The notes under the pieces: generated by a model
The model's input: the letters and a program-made list of their open reading frames with translations, nothing else
What the model was told of the DNA's origin: nothing
Database searches by the model: none
Shown here: positions 10,018 through 18,735 of the stretch, one piece after another
Position numbering within the stretch: position 1 is the stretch's first letter
How the letters are laid out: every line of letters starts with the position of its first letter
Made by a program: the position numbers and the translations under genes
From: JBDTCO01 sp039923495
Lineage (GTDB): Bacteria > Myxococcota_A > Polyangia > Palsa-1104
Assembly: GCA_039923495.1 (NCBI GenBank)
Contig: JBDTCO010000087.1
Location: 1-64,000 of the forward strand
Direction: 5' to 3'
Length of the DNA stretch: 64,000 nucleotides

Positions 10018-12090
10018 ATGAAGATGCGTGTCCTCGTCGCTCTCGCGCTCTGCCTCGGTGCGTGCCACAAGAGCTCTGGAGGCGATCACACCGACGGCAG
10101 CACGACCGGCGGTGACGGCTCGATAGGCGAGCACGGCGCGATCACCGGCCTCGCGATCTCGCCGGCAGCGTCCACGCTGTCCGTCACGAATCCGGCGCAG
10201 CTGCCATCGGTCGCGCTCTCCGCGGTGGCCACGTACGCCGATGGCACGACGGGACCCGTGACCGCGAGCTGGTCGCTCGATCGCTACGACATCGCGCAGG
10301 TCGGCGTCGGCTCGGGCGTGGTGAGCGCGGTCGGCAACGCGTACGGCGTGGCTACCATCACGGCCACGTCGGGCAGCACGACGGCCACCGGCACGGTGAA
10401 CGTGTCGCTCTCGCTCGTCGTCACGAGCGGCACCATCGACCCGGCCGACCGCACGAAGCTCGACCTCGCGAGCGCCAGCGATCCGCTCATCGCAGGACTC
10501 CTTTACCCGTACGACAAGACGGTGTTCCCGCGCGCGCTGCTCGCACCCGAGCTCATGTGGTCGGGCGGTCTCGATGCCGACGTCTACCGCGTGCACATGA
10601 CCGGCGGCGCCTTCGACTTCACGTACTACGGGCCCGTCGTGAATCCGAGCCGCTACACGCTCGACCAGGCGCTGTGGACCGCGCTCGGCGCGAGCGCAGC
10701 GCCGGGCATGGTCACCGTCGACGTGCACCGCCTCGACGCCAACGGCGACGCGTACGTGTCGGCCGCCCAGACGTGGACGCTCGCCAACGCGAACCTCCGG
10801 GGCACCATCTACTACTGGGCGGTATTCGAGGGGCAGCTCGTCACGCTCGACGTGTCGACGGGCGCCCGGCAGCTCACGTTCGACTCCGGCGCCTTCGATC
10901 AGCTCGGCACGCCAACACCGCTCGACTCGTCGGCGCCGCTCAGCCCGCCGTGGGAGAGCAACAACAGCAACAAGCGGTGTGTGGCCTGTCACGCGGTGTC
11001 GAAGGACGGTTCGACGCTCACGAGCATCTTCGCGCGAGGGGGCTCGTACGGCCCCACTGGCTCCGTGAACCTCGCGACGCAGGCCATCACGTCGGTGAGC
11101 GACTATCAGGTCAATGGGATCTACACGTCGCTCACGCCCGATGGGAAGTATGCGGCGGTCAACGACGTGCCGAAGAGCATTCGCCTCATCGACACCGCGA
11201 CGGGCGCGCAGGTGACCTCCGAGCTCGATGGCGTCACGAACCTCTGCGATCCCGCGTTCTCCCCCGACGGCACGCTGTTCGCGATCGGCTCCAGCTGTGA
11301 CGCCGGCTTCGGCTATCCCATCGAGTACCGGACCGCGAGCCTCACCGTGTACGACTTCAACGAGGCGGCCCACAGCTTCACCAACCCGCGCGTGGTCGTG
11401 ACCTCGGCGGGGATCGGCGACGCCATCGCGTTCCCGAGCTTCTCACCCGACAGCAAGAGCATCTTCTTCCAGCGTGGCGACTACTCGCGCGCGAAGTACT
11501 TCAATGGCACGACGAATACCCACGGTCACGACGATCTCTGGGTCGTGCCCGTCGCTGCGAACGCCACCGCGGTCAAGCTCGACGCGATGAACGGCACGTC
11601 GTACCTCGGCGCATCCAACCAGCAGATCAACTACAACCCGACGGTGAACCCCATCGCCGAGGGGGGCTACTCGTGGGTCGTCTTCACCACGCCGCGCGAC
11701 TACGGCAACCGGATGAAGGACATCACCGGTGATCCCACGTACGGCAACCACAAGCAGCTGTGGGTGGGTGCCGTCGATCTCGCGACGGGCGCGGCCGATC
11801 CGAGCCACCCTGCGTTCTGGCTCCCGGGGCAGGACGAGACCTCGATCAACATGTTCGGCTACTGGGCGCTCTCGGTCTGCAAGGCGACCGCCGTCACGTC
11901 GAGCTGCGCGGCCGGCTACGAGTGCTGCAGTGGCTTCTGCCGCGACACCGGCACGGGCCCCGTCTGCGTCGACGCTCCGACGGGCTGCCACCAGACCGGC
12001 GAGAAGTGCTCGACGACGGCCGACTGCTGCAACGCCGCCATGGGCGACACCTGCACCGGCGGCTTTTGCCAGGGGACAACCATCAACTGA
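10018..12090 (+). CDS. large lipoprotein: Ig-like domain, CxxCH haem motif, beta-propeller, two knottin-like tails
   Basis: 690-aa lipoprotein (lipobox 'LGAC' at about residue 16). Order: a Thr/Gly-rich linker; a bacterial Ig-like (Big) domain at about 40-140 ('VTASWSLDRYDIAQVGVGSG'); a beta region; a single c-type haem motif 'CVACH' (about residue 321); a TolB-like propeller with 'SPDGTLFAIGS' and 'SPDSKSIFFQ' strands; and two C-terminal six-cysteine modules (11878-11966 and 11986-12069). One haem motif fits either a mono-haem cytochrome domain or the 'haem motif plus TolB' architecture of environmental bacteria. Electron-transfer partners are not encoded nearby. It is probably exposed on the outer membrane. 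Start: first ATG (10018), likely leaderless. Confidence 0.8.
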   Translation: MKMRVLVALALCLGACHKSSGGDHTDGSTTGGDGSIGEHGAITGLAISPAASTLSVTNPAQLPSVALSAVATYADGTTGPVTASWSLDRYDIAQVGVGSGVVSAVGNAYGVATITATSGSTTATGTVNVSLSLVVTSGTIDPADRTKLDLASASDPLIAGLLYPYDKTVFPRALLAPELMWSGGLDADVYRVHMTGGAFDFTYYGPVVNPSRYTLDQALWTALGASAAPGMVTVDVHRLDANGDAYVSAAQTWTLANANLRGTIYYWAVFEGQLVTLDVSTGARQLTFDSGAFDQLGTPTPLDSSAPLSPPWESNNSNKRCVACHAVSKDGSTLTSIFARGGSYGPTGSVNLATQAITSVSDYQVNGIYTSLTPDGKYAAVNDVPKSIRLIDTATGAQVTSELDGVTNLCDPAFSPDGTLFAIGSSCDAGFGYPIEYRTASLTVYDFNEAAHSFTNPRVVVTSAGIGDAIAFPSFSPDSKSIFFQRGDYSRAKYFNGTTNTHGHDDLWVVPVAANATAVKLDAMNGTSYLGASNQQINYNPTVNPIAEGGYSWVVFTTPRDYGNRMKDITGDPTYGNHKQLWVGAVDLATGAADPSHPAFWLPGQDETSINMFGYWALSVCKATAVTSSCAAGYECCSGFCRDTGTGPVCVDAPTGCHQTGEKCSTTADCCNAAMGDTCTGGFCQGTTIN

Positions 12091-12118
12091 GGAAACCCCT
12101 AGCCGATGACGCGCGTCT

Positions 12119-13729
12119 TCACGTGCGGAAGCGGCGCGTGGCCTCGATGGCGGTGCGATACGAGGCGACCTCGCGCGCGACGTCGGCGTCGGTCCACGCG
12201 AGCTTCGCGCCCATCTGGCGGGCGATCTCCGGTGCCGCCGCGAGCCCCTGATCGCGACCGTGGAGCGATAGCGGCACGCGACGCTCGAGCAGATCTCGCA
12301 GTCCGAGCGCCTGCTCGTGATCGACGGCCTCGTCCACCTCCGCCCGCACGAACGGCAGCTCCGGATCGAGGCGCTCGCCGAGGGTCGTGTCGGCGTCGAT
12401 GCGAGCCTTCACGTCGGGCGCGCGCGCCCCGTACGTCCTCACGAGGTGCGTGACGATGTCGGGATCGAGCCCGACGATCTTGCGCTCGAGATCTCGGAGG
12501 CCTTCCTGGCCGTTGACGCCGACGCCGCCGGGCAGCGGGCGCTCACGCGTGGCGCTCGGCTTGTCGAGCCCGAGCTGCTGACCCGCGAGCTCGACGACCT
12601 CCTCCGACATGCGGCGGTACGTCGTGAGCTTGCCACCCGCGACCGTGACGAGGCCGGGCTGCGCCTCGAGGTGGTGCTCGCGCGAGACCGCCGACGCGCT
12701 CTCACCACCGGGCGGCTTGAGCAGCGGACGGAGGCCCGACCACGTGGCGAGCACGTCGTCGAGCTGGAGCTTGGCGTCGGGGAAGTAGTGGTTGCCGACC
12801 TCGAGCAGGTAGTCGACGTCGCTGCGATCGGCGTCGGCGTCCTCGGGCGCGCCCTCGTAAAACGTGTCGGTGGTGCCGATGACCGAGCGCGTGCCCCACG
12901 GGATGCAGAACACGACGCGCTTCTGCTCCTTGACGAGCAGCGCGCGCCCGAGCGGGAGGCGCTTCGAGTCGACGACGATGTGCACGCCCTTGGTGGGCTT
13001 CAAGATCTGCGACGCACCGTAGGTGGCGCGCAGCTCATCGCACCACGGGCCGGTCGCGTTGATGACGACCTTCGCGCGCACGGGGATGGTCTGTCCGTCG
13101 GCCTCCACCTCCGCACCGACGAACTTCTCGCCCTCCGTGAGGAGCCGCAGCGCGCGCACGTGGTTCAGCGCGATGGCCCCGGCGGCCCGCGCGTCCATGA
13201 TGTTCTCGATGGTGAGGCGTGCGTCGTCGGTGGCGCAGTCGTAGTAGACGATGCCGCCGTTGAGCGCCTCGCGCCGCAGGCCGGGCTCGAGCTTCTGCAC
13301 GTCGCCGCGGCGATAGGCCTTGTGGATCTTCGGCGACGTGAAGCCCGACAGCGCGTCGTAGAGCCACAGGCCGCAGTCGAGGATGAAGAGCCCCGGCTTG
13401 TCGCCGCGGTACGACGGCACGAGGAACTCGAGCGGGCGCACGAGGTGTGGCGCGAGGCGCATGAGGAGCGCTCGCTCGCTCACGCTCTCGAACACGAGGC
13501 GCACGTGGCCCTGCTCGAGGTAGCGCAGCCCACCGTGCACGAGCTTCGTCGACTTGGACGAGGTGCCGGAGGCGAAGTCGTCCTTCTCGACGAGCGCGAC
13601 CGAAAGGCCGCGCAGCGCAGCGTCGCGCGCCACGCCCGCGCCCGTGATGCCTCCACCGACGATCAGGAGATCGAAGGTGGAGTCGGCGAGGGCGCGGAGG
13701 GCGGCGGCGCGTGCTGCAAGGGCGGTCAC
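12119..13729 (-). CDS. glpD: FAD-dependent glycerol-3-phosphate dehydrogenase
   Basis: Membrane-associated flavoenzyme oxidising sn-glycerol 3-phosphate to dihydroxyacetone phosphate and passing electrons to quinone. The N-terminal Rossmann motif is 'DLLIVGGGITGAGVARDAAL', followed by the family signature 'SSKSTKLVHGGLRYLE'. Later landmarks are 'INATGPWCDEL' and 'TVAGGKLTTYRRMSEEVVE'; a C-terminal DAO_C helical domain completes 536 aa (E. coli GlpD 501). There is no ATG near the expected start; I chose the GTG at 13729, 17 nt after the aspS stop, which places the Rossmann strand at about residue 19. A TACATA hexamer ends 8 nt upstream, so it may have its own promoter as well as being cotranscribed with aspS. 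No glpK or glpF is adjacent. Confidence 0.93.
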   Translation of the reverse strand: MTALAARAAALRALADSTFDLLIVGGGITGAGVARDAALRGLSVALVEKDDFASGTSSKSTKLVHGGLRYLEQGHVRLVFESVSERALLMRLAPHLVRPLEFLVPSYRGDKPGLFILDCGLWLYDALSGFTSPKIHKAYRRGDVQKLEPGLRREALNGGIVYYDCATDDARLTIENIMDARAAGAIALNHVRALRLLTEGEKFVGAEVEADGQTIPVRAKVVINATGPWCDELRATYGASQILKPTKGVHIVVDSKRLPLGRALLVKEQKRVVFCIPWGTRSVIGTTDTFYEGAPEDADADRSDVDYLLEVGNHYFPDAKLQLDDVLATWSGLRPLLKPPGGESASAVSREHHLEAQPGLVTVAGGKLTTYRRMSEEVVELAGQQLGLDKPSATRERPLPGGVGVNGQEGLRDLERKIVGLDPDIVTHLVRTYGARAPDVKARIDADTTLGERLDPELPFVRAEVDEAVDHEQALGLRDLLERRVPLSLHGRDQGLAAAPEIARQMGAKLAWTDADVAREVASYRTAIEATRRFRT

Positions 13730-13737
13730 GACGGTCT

Positions 13738-13743
13738 TATGTA
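13738..13743 (-). promoter_or_regulatory. possible -10 hexamer before glpD
   Basis: TACATA on the minus strand ends 8 nt before the GTG start of glpD, inside the short gap after aspS. No clear -35 is visible, so this is weak evidence for an internal promoter. Confidence 0.25.
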
Positions 13744-13746
13744 AGG

Positions 13747-15588
13747 TCAGGTCGACGGATCTGCAGGTGCGGTCGACGCGATGAAGAGATCCTCGAGCTG
13801 CGCGTTCTGCACGAGCGTCGGGGCGTCGGTCATGAGGTCCGTGCCCTTCTGCGTCTTCGGGAACGCGATGACGTCGCGCAGTGAGTCGGCGCCACACAGG
13901 AGCATCGCGAGGCGATCGACGCCGAACGCGATGCCGCCGTGCGGAGGCGGACCAAACTTGAACGCGTCGAGCAGGAAGCCGAACTTTGCCTTGAAGTCGT
14001 CGACGGAGAGGCCGAGTGCGGTGAACACCGCGGCCTGCACGTCGGGCTGGTAGATCCGCAGCGAGCCGCCGGCGATCTCGTTGCCGTTGAGCACGAGGTC
14101 GTACGCGCGCGCCTTCACGCCATGGAGTTGCTCCGGATCGCCGCTCTTCAACGCGTCGACATCGGAGGGACGCGGCGCCGTGAACGGGTGGTGCGCCGCG
14201 ACGAAGCGCTGGCCCTCGTCGTCGTACTCGAACATCGGGAACTCGGTGACCCACGAGAAGCGCCACTGGCCCTTCTGCACGAGGCCGAGCTTGTGACCGA
14301 GGTGCAGGCGCAGCCCGCCGAGCACCGCGTTGACGAGCTTCGGACGACCGAACTGGAAGAACACGTAGTCGCCCGGCTCCGCACCGACGGCAGCGTTGAT
14401 GGCGGCGCGACCCTCGGGCGTGACCGTCTTCGACAGCGGGCTCTGCGTCCACTCGCCGCCTTCTGCGACCTTGGCGCGCGCGAGGCCGCGGGCACCGAAG
14501 CCCTTGACGAACTCCTCGAGCTTGTCGGCCTCGGTGCGGCTCATGTTGCCCGCGTCCTTCACCGGAAGGCGCAGCGCCTTGACGATGCCGCCCTGATCGA
14601 GCGCGCTCTTGAACAGCGCGATGCCCGCTCCATCGTGCTGCTTGCACACGGCGGTCACGTCGGTGAGCTGGAGATCGAAGCGCAGGTCCGGCTTGTCGAC
14701 GCCGTACTTGCCCATCGCCTCGTCGTATGGGATGCGCGCGAACGGACGCGCGAGCTCGACGCCGAGGAGCTCCTTCCAGATGCGGCAGACGAGGCCCTCC
14801 ATCGTCGCGTAGATCTGCTCCTCCGAGACGAACGACATCTCGACGTCGATCTGCGTGAACTCGGGCTGACGATCGAGACGCAGATCCTCGTCGCGGAAGC
14901 AGCGCACGACCTGGAAGTAGCGATCCATGCCCGCCACCATGAAGAGCTGCTTGAAGATCTGCGGTGACTCGGCGAGCGCGTAGAAGTGGCCCGGGTTGAG
15001 CCGCGACGGCACGAGGAAGTTCCGCGCGCCGCCCGGTGTGTACTTCACCATGAACGGCGTCTCGAGCTCGAGGAACCCCGAGTCGTAGAAGTGCTCACGC
15101 GTCGCGCGGTAGAGCTTCGAGCGCAGCACGAAGTTGTTCTGCAGGGCGGGGCGACGCAGATCGAGGTAGCGATACTTGAGGCGCACCTGCTCACCCGCGT
15201 CGGTGTCGTCGGTGATCTCGAACGGCGGCGTCTCCGACTTCGAGAAGACGTGCAGCTCCATCGCCTCGACCTCGATCTCGCCGGTGGGGATCTTGGTGTT
15301 GATGTTGTCGCCGCGCGAGATGACCTTGCCGCGCACGCCGATGCAGAACTCGGAGCGCAGGTCACCGGCGAGGCCGTGCGCGGTCGTGTCGACGTCGGGG
15401 CCGAAGACGACCTGCGCGATGCCGGAACGATCGCGGAGGTCGATGAAGATGCGGCCGCCGTGATCGCGGCGCGTGCCGACCCAGCCCATGAGGACGACCT
15501 CCGAGCCGATGTGTGTGGCGCGGAGCTCGCCCGTGCGGTGTGTGCGCGGGTGGCGTTCGAGGAAGGTCGTCGGAGGCGCAGAAGACAT
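13747..15588 (-). CDS. aspS: aspartyl-tRNA synthetase
   Basis: 613-aa class II aminoacyl-tRNA synthetase charging tRNA-Asp (and tRNA-Asn if the enzyme is non-discriminating). An OB-fold anticodon domain opens the protein ('VVLMGWVGTRRDHGGRIFID'). Motif 1 lies around 'FLELETPFMVKYTPGGARNF', the catalytic 'ESPQIFKQLFMVAGMDRYFQ' and 'FRDEDLRLDRQPEFTQID' form motif 2, and 'GGIAFGVDRLAMLL' is motif 3. The ~100-residue GAD insert of bacterial AspRS is present. The ATG at 15588 lacks a ribosome binding site, but TAGTAT ends 7 nt upstream, so the mRNA may be leaderless. glpD follows 17 nt downstream. Whether Asn-tRNA is also charged depends on gatCAB/asnS elsewhere. Confidence 0.96.
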   Translation of the reverse strand: MSSAPPTTFLERHPRTHRTGELRATHIGSEVVLMGWVGTRRDHGGRIFIDLRDRSGIAQVVFGPDVDTTAHGLAGDLRSEFCIGVRGKVISRGDNINTKIPTGEIEVEAMELHVFSKSETPPFEITDDTDAGEQVRLKYRYLDLRRPALQNNFVLRSKLYRATREHFYDSGFLELETPFMVKYTPGGARNFLVPSRLNPGHFYALAESPQIFKQLFMVAGMDRYFQVVRCFRDEDLRLDRQPEFTQIDVEMSFVSEEQIYATMEGLVCRIWKELLGVELARPFARIPYDEAMGKYGVDKPDLRFDLQLTDVTAVCKQHDGAGIALFKSALDQGGIVKALRLPVKDAGNMSRTEADKLEEFVKGFGARGLARAKVAEGGEWTQSPLSKTVTPEGRAAINAAVGAEPGDYVFFQFGRPKLVNAVLGGLRLHLGHKLGLVQKGQWRFSWVTEFPMFEYDDEGQRFVAAHHPFTAPRPSDVDALKSGDPEQLHGVKARAYDLVLNGNEIAGGSLRIYQPDVQAAVFTALGLSVDDFKAKFGFLLDAFKFGPPPHGGIAFGVDRLAMLLCGADSLRDVIAFPKTQKGTDLMTDAPTLVQNAQLEDLFIASTAPADPST

Positions 15589-15595
15589 GGCGCGG

Positions 15596-15601
15596 ATACT
15601 A
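15596..15601 (-). promoter_or_regulatory. -10 hexamer of putative leaderless promoter for aspS
   Basis: TAGTAT on the minus strand ends 7 nt before the aspS ATG, and a TGACGC sequence lies 16 nt further upstream as a possible -35. There is no Shine-Dalgarno sequence in the 7 nt between. Confidence 0.45.
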
Positions 15602-15681
15602 GACAGAGACGCGCGCAGCGTCACGCGTCGCGTCAGCGATGTGCGCCTCCACCCACACGTTCGCGCGCGGACTTTTGCGGG

Positions 15682-15711
15682 TTGACGGCAATTTGGATCG
15701 CGACCTACCTT
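15682..15711 (+). promoter_or_regulatory. sigma70-like promoter for the M23 peptidase gene
   Basis: TTGACG (15682-15687) and TACCTT (15706-15711) are 18 nt apart. Transcription would start near 15718, about 50 nt before the ATG at 15768. TACCTT also serves as the apparent -10 before the genes starting at 37021 and 52254. Confidence 0.5.
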
Positions 15712-15767
15712 TAGAGAGAGGAACCCGACAAGGATTCCTTCACCACGCGCGAAGCTGCGCCACCCGG

Positions 15768-16712
15768 ATGCAAGTCGAGCCCAGCACGTGCCCCGTCTGC
15801 GACAAGGTCTTCGACCCGCTGCGCGCCCGTGCGCTCATCGTCACCGCGGGTCGAGTGCGCGCGTTCTGCTCCGAGACATGCCGAGCTGCGGCCGAGCACG
15901 CCGATGGTGAAGCAGGTCGCTTCGTCGACCACATGTTGGCCGCGTCGCCCGACCATCCCAGCCGTCGCTGGATGTATACGTTCGCCGCCGTCGCGGTGTG
16001 CGGCGCCATCGTGCTCGGCGTCGCGCTCCGCAAGGGTCACCCCATCAAGGCGACGGTCGCGAGCGCGGAGGCGTCCATCGTGCCAGCCGCGTTCACCGTC
16101 GAAGACGCGCTGAAGATCCTCGAGTCGGCCTCGGCCACTCCCGCAGCGGGCATCCCTCTCTCCGACATCCCCGAGCGCGATCTGTGGCTGCACCCGCTGG
16201 CGGGTCCCGTGCGTCGCCTGCCCATTCGCAACACGCGTCGCTTCGGCGCGCCCCGCGAGGGCCTGCGCCCCGAGGCGTGCCGGAACGGCCACTGTGGCGT
16301 CGACCTCGGGGAGGAGAAGGGCGAGTGGGTCTTCGCCGCGCACGACGGCGTCGTCGAGCGTGTCGTCGAGGACGACAGCGGCAACGAGGGCCGCTACGTC
16401 CGCCTCAACCATCGCGGCGGCACGTTGACCACTTCCTACATGCACCTCGACACCGTCCGTCAGGGCCTCAGATCAGGGGTGCCCGTCAAGGCCGGTGATC
16501 CGATCGGCACCGTCGGCGAGACCGGCATCTTCCACTCGGGTCCGCATCTCCACTTCCAGATCGGCGTGCGCGCGCATCCGGGGGACATCGAGCTCTTCAT
16601 CGATCCGGAGCCGCTCCTGCATCTTTGGCCACTACGCGGTCCGTTCAAGGACACGACGCCGCGGCACCTCGCGCACGCGCCCTCGCCGGACAACGGCCCG
16701 CAGGGGATGTAG
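15768..16712 (+). CDS. membrane-anchored M23 (LytM) metallopeptidase with N-terminal zinc ribbon
   Basis: 314 aa. The N-terminus carries a short cysteine cluster ('CPVC' at about 8-11 and 'CSETC' at about 34-38) suggesting a small zinc ribbon in the cytoplasm. One TM helix follows at about 67-87 ('FAAVAVCGAIVLGVAL'). The outer domain is a LytM/M23 peptidase with its zinc ligands in 'GHCGVDLG' and 'GPHLHFQIG', plus the strand 'GRYVRLNHRGGTLTTSYMHL'. Active M23 enzymes cut peptidoglycan cross-links; the H-x-x-x-D and H-x-H ligands are intact, so activity is plausible. Start: ATG at 15768, placing the Cys cluster at the N-terminus. The metallophosphoesterase gene follows 2 nt after the stop, so they form an operon. 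Confidence 0.88.
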   Translation: MQVEPSTCPVCDKVFDPLRARALIVTAGRVRAFCSETCRAAAEHADGEAGRFVDHMLAASPDHPSRRWMYTFAAVAVCGAIVLGVALRKGHPIKATVASAEASIVPAAFTVEDALKILESASATPAAGIPLSDIPERDLWLHPLAGPVRRLPIRNTRRFGAPREGLRPEACRNGHCGVDLGEEKGEWVFAAHDGVVERVVEDDSGNEGRYVRLNHRGGTLTTSYMHLDTVRQGLRSGVPVKAGDPIGTVGETGIFHSGPHLHFQIGVRAHPGDIELFIDPEPLLHLWPLRGPFKDTTPRHLAHAPSPDNGPQGM

Positions 16713-16714
16713 CG

Positions 16715-17674
16715 ATGCGGCTCGCGCACCTGTCCGATCTGCACGCGTTCTCCCTCGAGAACACGGGGCTGCTGCCGTTCTTCGGCAAGCGCCTCGCCGG
16801 CATGGTCAACCTGCGCCTGCACCGAAAGGAGAAGCACCCGCGGGTGATCCTGGAGGCGCTGTTCGATGACCTCAACGAGCAGCAGCTCGACGAGATAGCG
16901 ATCACCGGCGACCTCACCAACCTCGCGCTCGAGAGCGAGTTCCGCCTCGCGCGACGGCTGCTCGATCGGCTCGACATCGGCTCGCGCCACGTCACCATCG
17001 TGCCGGGCAACCACGACGTCTACACCGTCGACGCGCTGCTGCGCCGCCCGTTCCACTCGCACCTCTCCCCGTACGCGACGTCGGACTCGGGCGACGACAC
17101 GTTCCCGTTCGTGCGCGTTCGCGAGCCCATCGCGCTCATCGGTCTGTCGACAGCGCGGCCTTCACCTGTGCCGTTCGCCTCGGGGTCGCTCGGTCGACGT
17201 CAGCTGATGCGGCTCGAGGAGCGCCTCGACGAGCTCGGCCGTCGCGGCCTGTTCCGCATCGTGCTCTTGCACCATCCACCCGTCGCCAACCGCCACTCGA
17301 TTCTGCGAGGCCTGCGCGACCGTGCCGAGTTCGCGAAGGTGCTCGCGCGCGTCGGCGCAGAGCTGGTGCTACACGGCCACGAGCACCGCGATCTCGACGA
17401 TCGCCTCGACGGGCCGAACGGACCGATCCCCGTGTCCGGCGTGGGCTCGGCGACCTACGCGGATCCGCGTCCCGACCGGCGGGCGCGCTACCACATCTAC
17501 GACCTTGCGCCGTCGCTGCATGCCCCCGCGCGCATCGTCACGCGCAAGGTGCGGGCCTACGACCCGACCACGGGCCGCTTCGCGGAGCTCTATTCGCCGC
17601 CCGACTCGAACGACCAGCCGTCGGCGCCGCAGACGGCCTTCTTGGCCTCTGCCGCGGGGCACAAGATCTCCTGA
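16715..17674 (+). CDS. calcineurin-like metallophosphoesterase, 319 aa
   Basis: Cytoplasmic binuclear metallophosphoesterase. All motifs are present in order: 'HLSDLHAF' (D-x-H), 'ITGDLTN' (GD), 'VPGNHDVY' (GNHD), 'LLHHPPV' and 'LHGHEH' (GHxH). The phosphoester substrate is not predictable; cyclic nucleotides and nucleotide-sugar lipids (UDP-diacylglucosamine) are known substrates of relatives, and neither can be preferred here. GGGGAT precedes the ATG at 16715, which lies 2 nt after the M23 peptidase stop. The last 85 nt are antisense to the coding end of the Cys-rich lipoprotein on the other strand, so the C-terminal ~28 residues are constrained by two genes. Confidence 0.88.
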   Translation: MRLAHLSDLHAFSLENTGLLPFFGKRLAGMVNLRLHRKEKHPRVILEALFDDLNEQQLDEIAITGDLTNLALESEFRLARRLLDRLDIGSRHVTIVPGNHDVYTVDALLRRPFHSHLSPYATSDSGDDTFPFVRVREPIALIGLSTARPSPVPFASGSLGRRQLMRLEERLDELGRRGLFRIVLLHHPPVANRHSILRGLRDRAEFAKVLARVGAELVLHGHEHRDLDDRLDGPNGPIPVSGVGSATYADPRPDRRARYHIYDLAPSLHAPARIVTRKVRAYDPTTGRFAELYSPPDSNDQPSAPQTAFLASAAGHKIS

Positions 17675-17850
17675 CCGCGGTGCTTGTTGTCGCAGGTGAT
17701 GAAGTCGTTGCCATCGCACACGTCCACGTCGCCCGGCTTGCCGGTGACCGCGCAGGCGTTCTTGCTGTCGCAGGCAGGACCGCAGCCGGCGAGCATCAGC
17801 GAGAGGCCGAGCCAGGGACCGAGAATGACTAGAACCACGAGGGCGCGCAT
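17590..17850 (-). CDS. small Cys-rich lipoprotein, 86 aa
   Basis: Short lipoprotein: signal peptide from the ATG at 17850, with lipobox 'LAGC' at about residue 22. The mature ~65 residues contain seven further cysteines ('ACDSKNACAV', 'DVCDGNDFITCDN', 'EILCP', 'AVCGADGW'). The 'VCDGNDFITCDN' segment resembles the short beta/cysteine repeats common in myxobacterial lipoproteins. The 3' end overlaps the metallophosphoesterase gene by 85 bp tail to tail. Both readings look genuine: this frame has a proper lipoprotein start and cysteine spacing. GAGGG lies about 10 nt before the ATG. Confidence 0.7.
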   Translation of the reverse strand: MRALVVLVILGPWLGLSLMLAGCGPACDSKNACAVTGKPGDVDVCDGNDFITCDNKHRGQEILCPAAEAKKAVCGADGWSFESGGE

Positions 17851-17973
17851 TTGGCGGCCCTCGTAGCACCAAGCGCACTCCCTCCGCAACCGCTTCTCTG
17901 CCGACCCGGCTTCGGATTTCGCCGCCGACTGTCTTTCGTCCTCGCCTGGCCGGTCGCGGCGGCCCCGCGGGTT

Positions 17974-18642
17974 CTACGACGCCTGGCTGATCTCTTTGCT
18001 GCCCTTCGCCTTCGCGACGAGGCCGGCGAGCCGCTGCAGCGGCTCCTCGAGCTCGGCGGAGAGCTCGACGGGAACCAGCCCCTCTTCGCGGCCGTGCGCG
18101 AGGAGCTCGGTGAGCCTCGCGGTGACATGGCGGAGCTCGTTGCGGCGCTTCTCGCGCTGCGTCTCGTCGTCGAGCGGGAAGAGGACCTCGCGGTACTGCT
18201 TGTTGAGGCGCGGGAGCGACGCGCCCTCGTCGAGGACCTGGCGGCGGATGTCGTCGATGGTCTCGGCCGGTGCCTCGGCCTCCTCCGCGCGACGCCAGAA
18301 GTCGACCGCGCCGTACGCGGGCAGCGGCAGCTCGTCGTCGGCCGCCGTCGAGAAGGCGCGCGCGACGACCTCGGGGGCGCGCGCGCGCAGGAACGAGAAC
18401 GAGCCGGTCAGCTTGTCGGCGGTCTCCCGACGAAGATGCAGCTCCTTTTTGCAATAGTCCTCGAACGATGAATGTCCCCAGGCCTTCCAGCGTTCTTCTC
18501 GACGGACTCGCGACAGCGACTCCCCGAGCTCGAACCAGCTCGCCTTGAAGCGCCGCGCCGCAGCGACGACACCCGCGCGCTCTGGATCACCTGCGAACAC
18601 TGCCTCGCGCTGCGCGAGCTCCTTGTCGACACCGGTCTGCAT
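17974..18642 (-). CDS. conserved-type hypothetical protein, 222 aa
   Basis: Cytoplasmic, highly charged and mostly helical protein with no signal peptide. The segment 'WKAWGHSSFEDYCKKELHLR' followed by 'ETADKLTGSFSFLR' looks like a helix-turn-helix-type DNA-binding region of a family I recall only as uncharacterised deltaproteobacterial proteins; this recollection should be tested. The C-terminal half is Arg/Glu-rich and may be coiled. I chose the ATG at 18642; a GTG eight codons upstream is possible. No ribosome binding site is obvious. It faces away from the kinase gene at 18736, with 93 nt between. Confidence 0.65.
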   Translation of the reverse strand: MQTGVDKELAQREAVFAGDPERAGVVAAARRFKASWFELGESLSRVRREERWKAWGHSSFEDYCKKELHLRRETADKLTGSFSFLRARAPEVVARAFSTAADDELPLPAYGAVDFWRRAEEAEAPAETIDDIRRQVLDEGASLPRLNKQYREVLFPLDDETQREKRRNELRHVTARLTELLAHGREEGLVPVELSAELEEPLQRLAGLVAKAKGSKEISQAS

Positions 18643-18735
18643 GAGCCGCGCACGGTAACACCGCACCTCCTTTCGATCACGCCGTCAGGCAAAGCGTCCC
18701 GGCGATGGCCTGGCTCAATTTACAAGGGAGCATGT

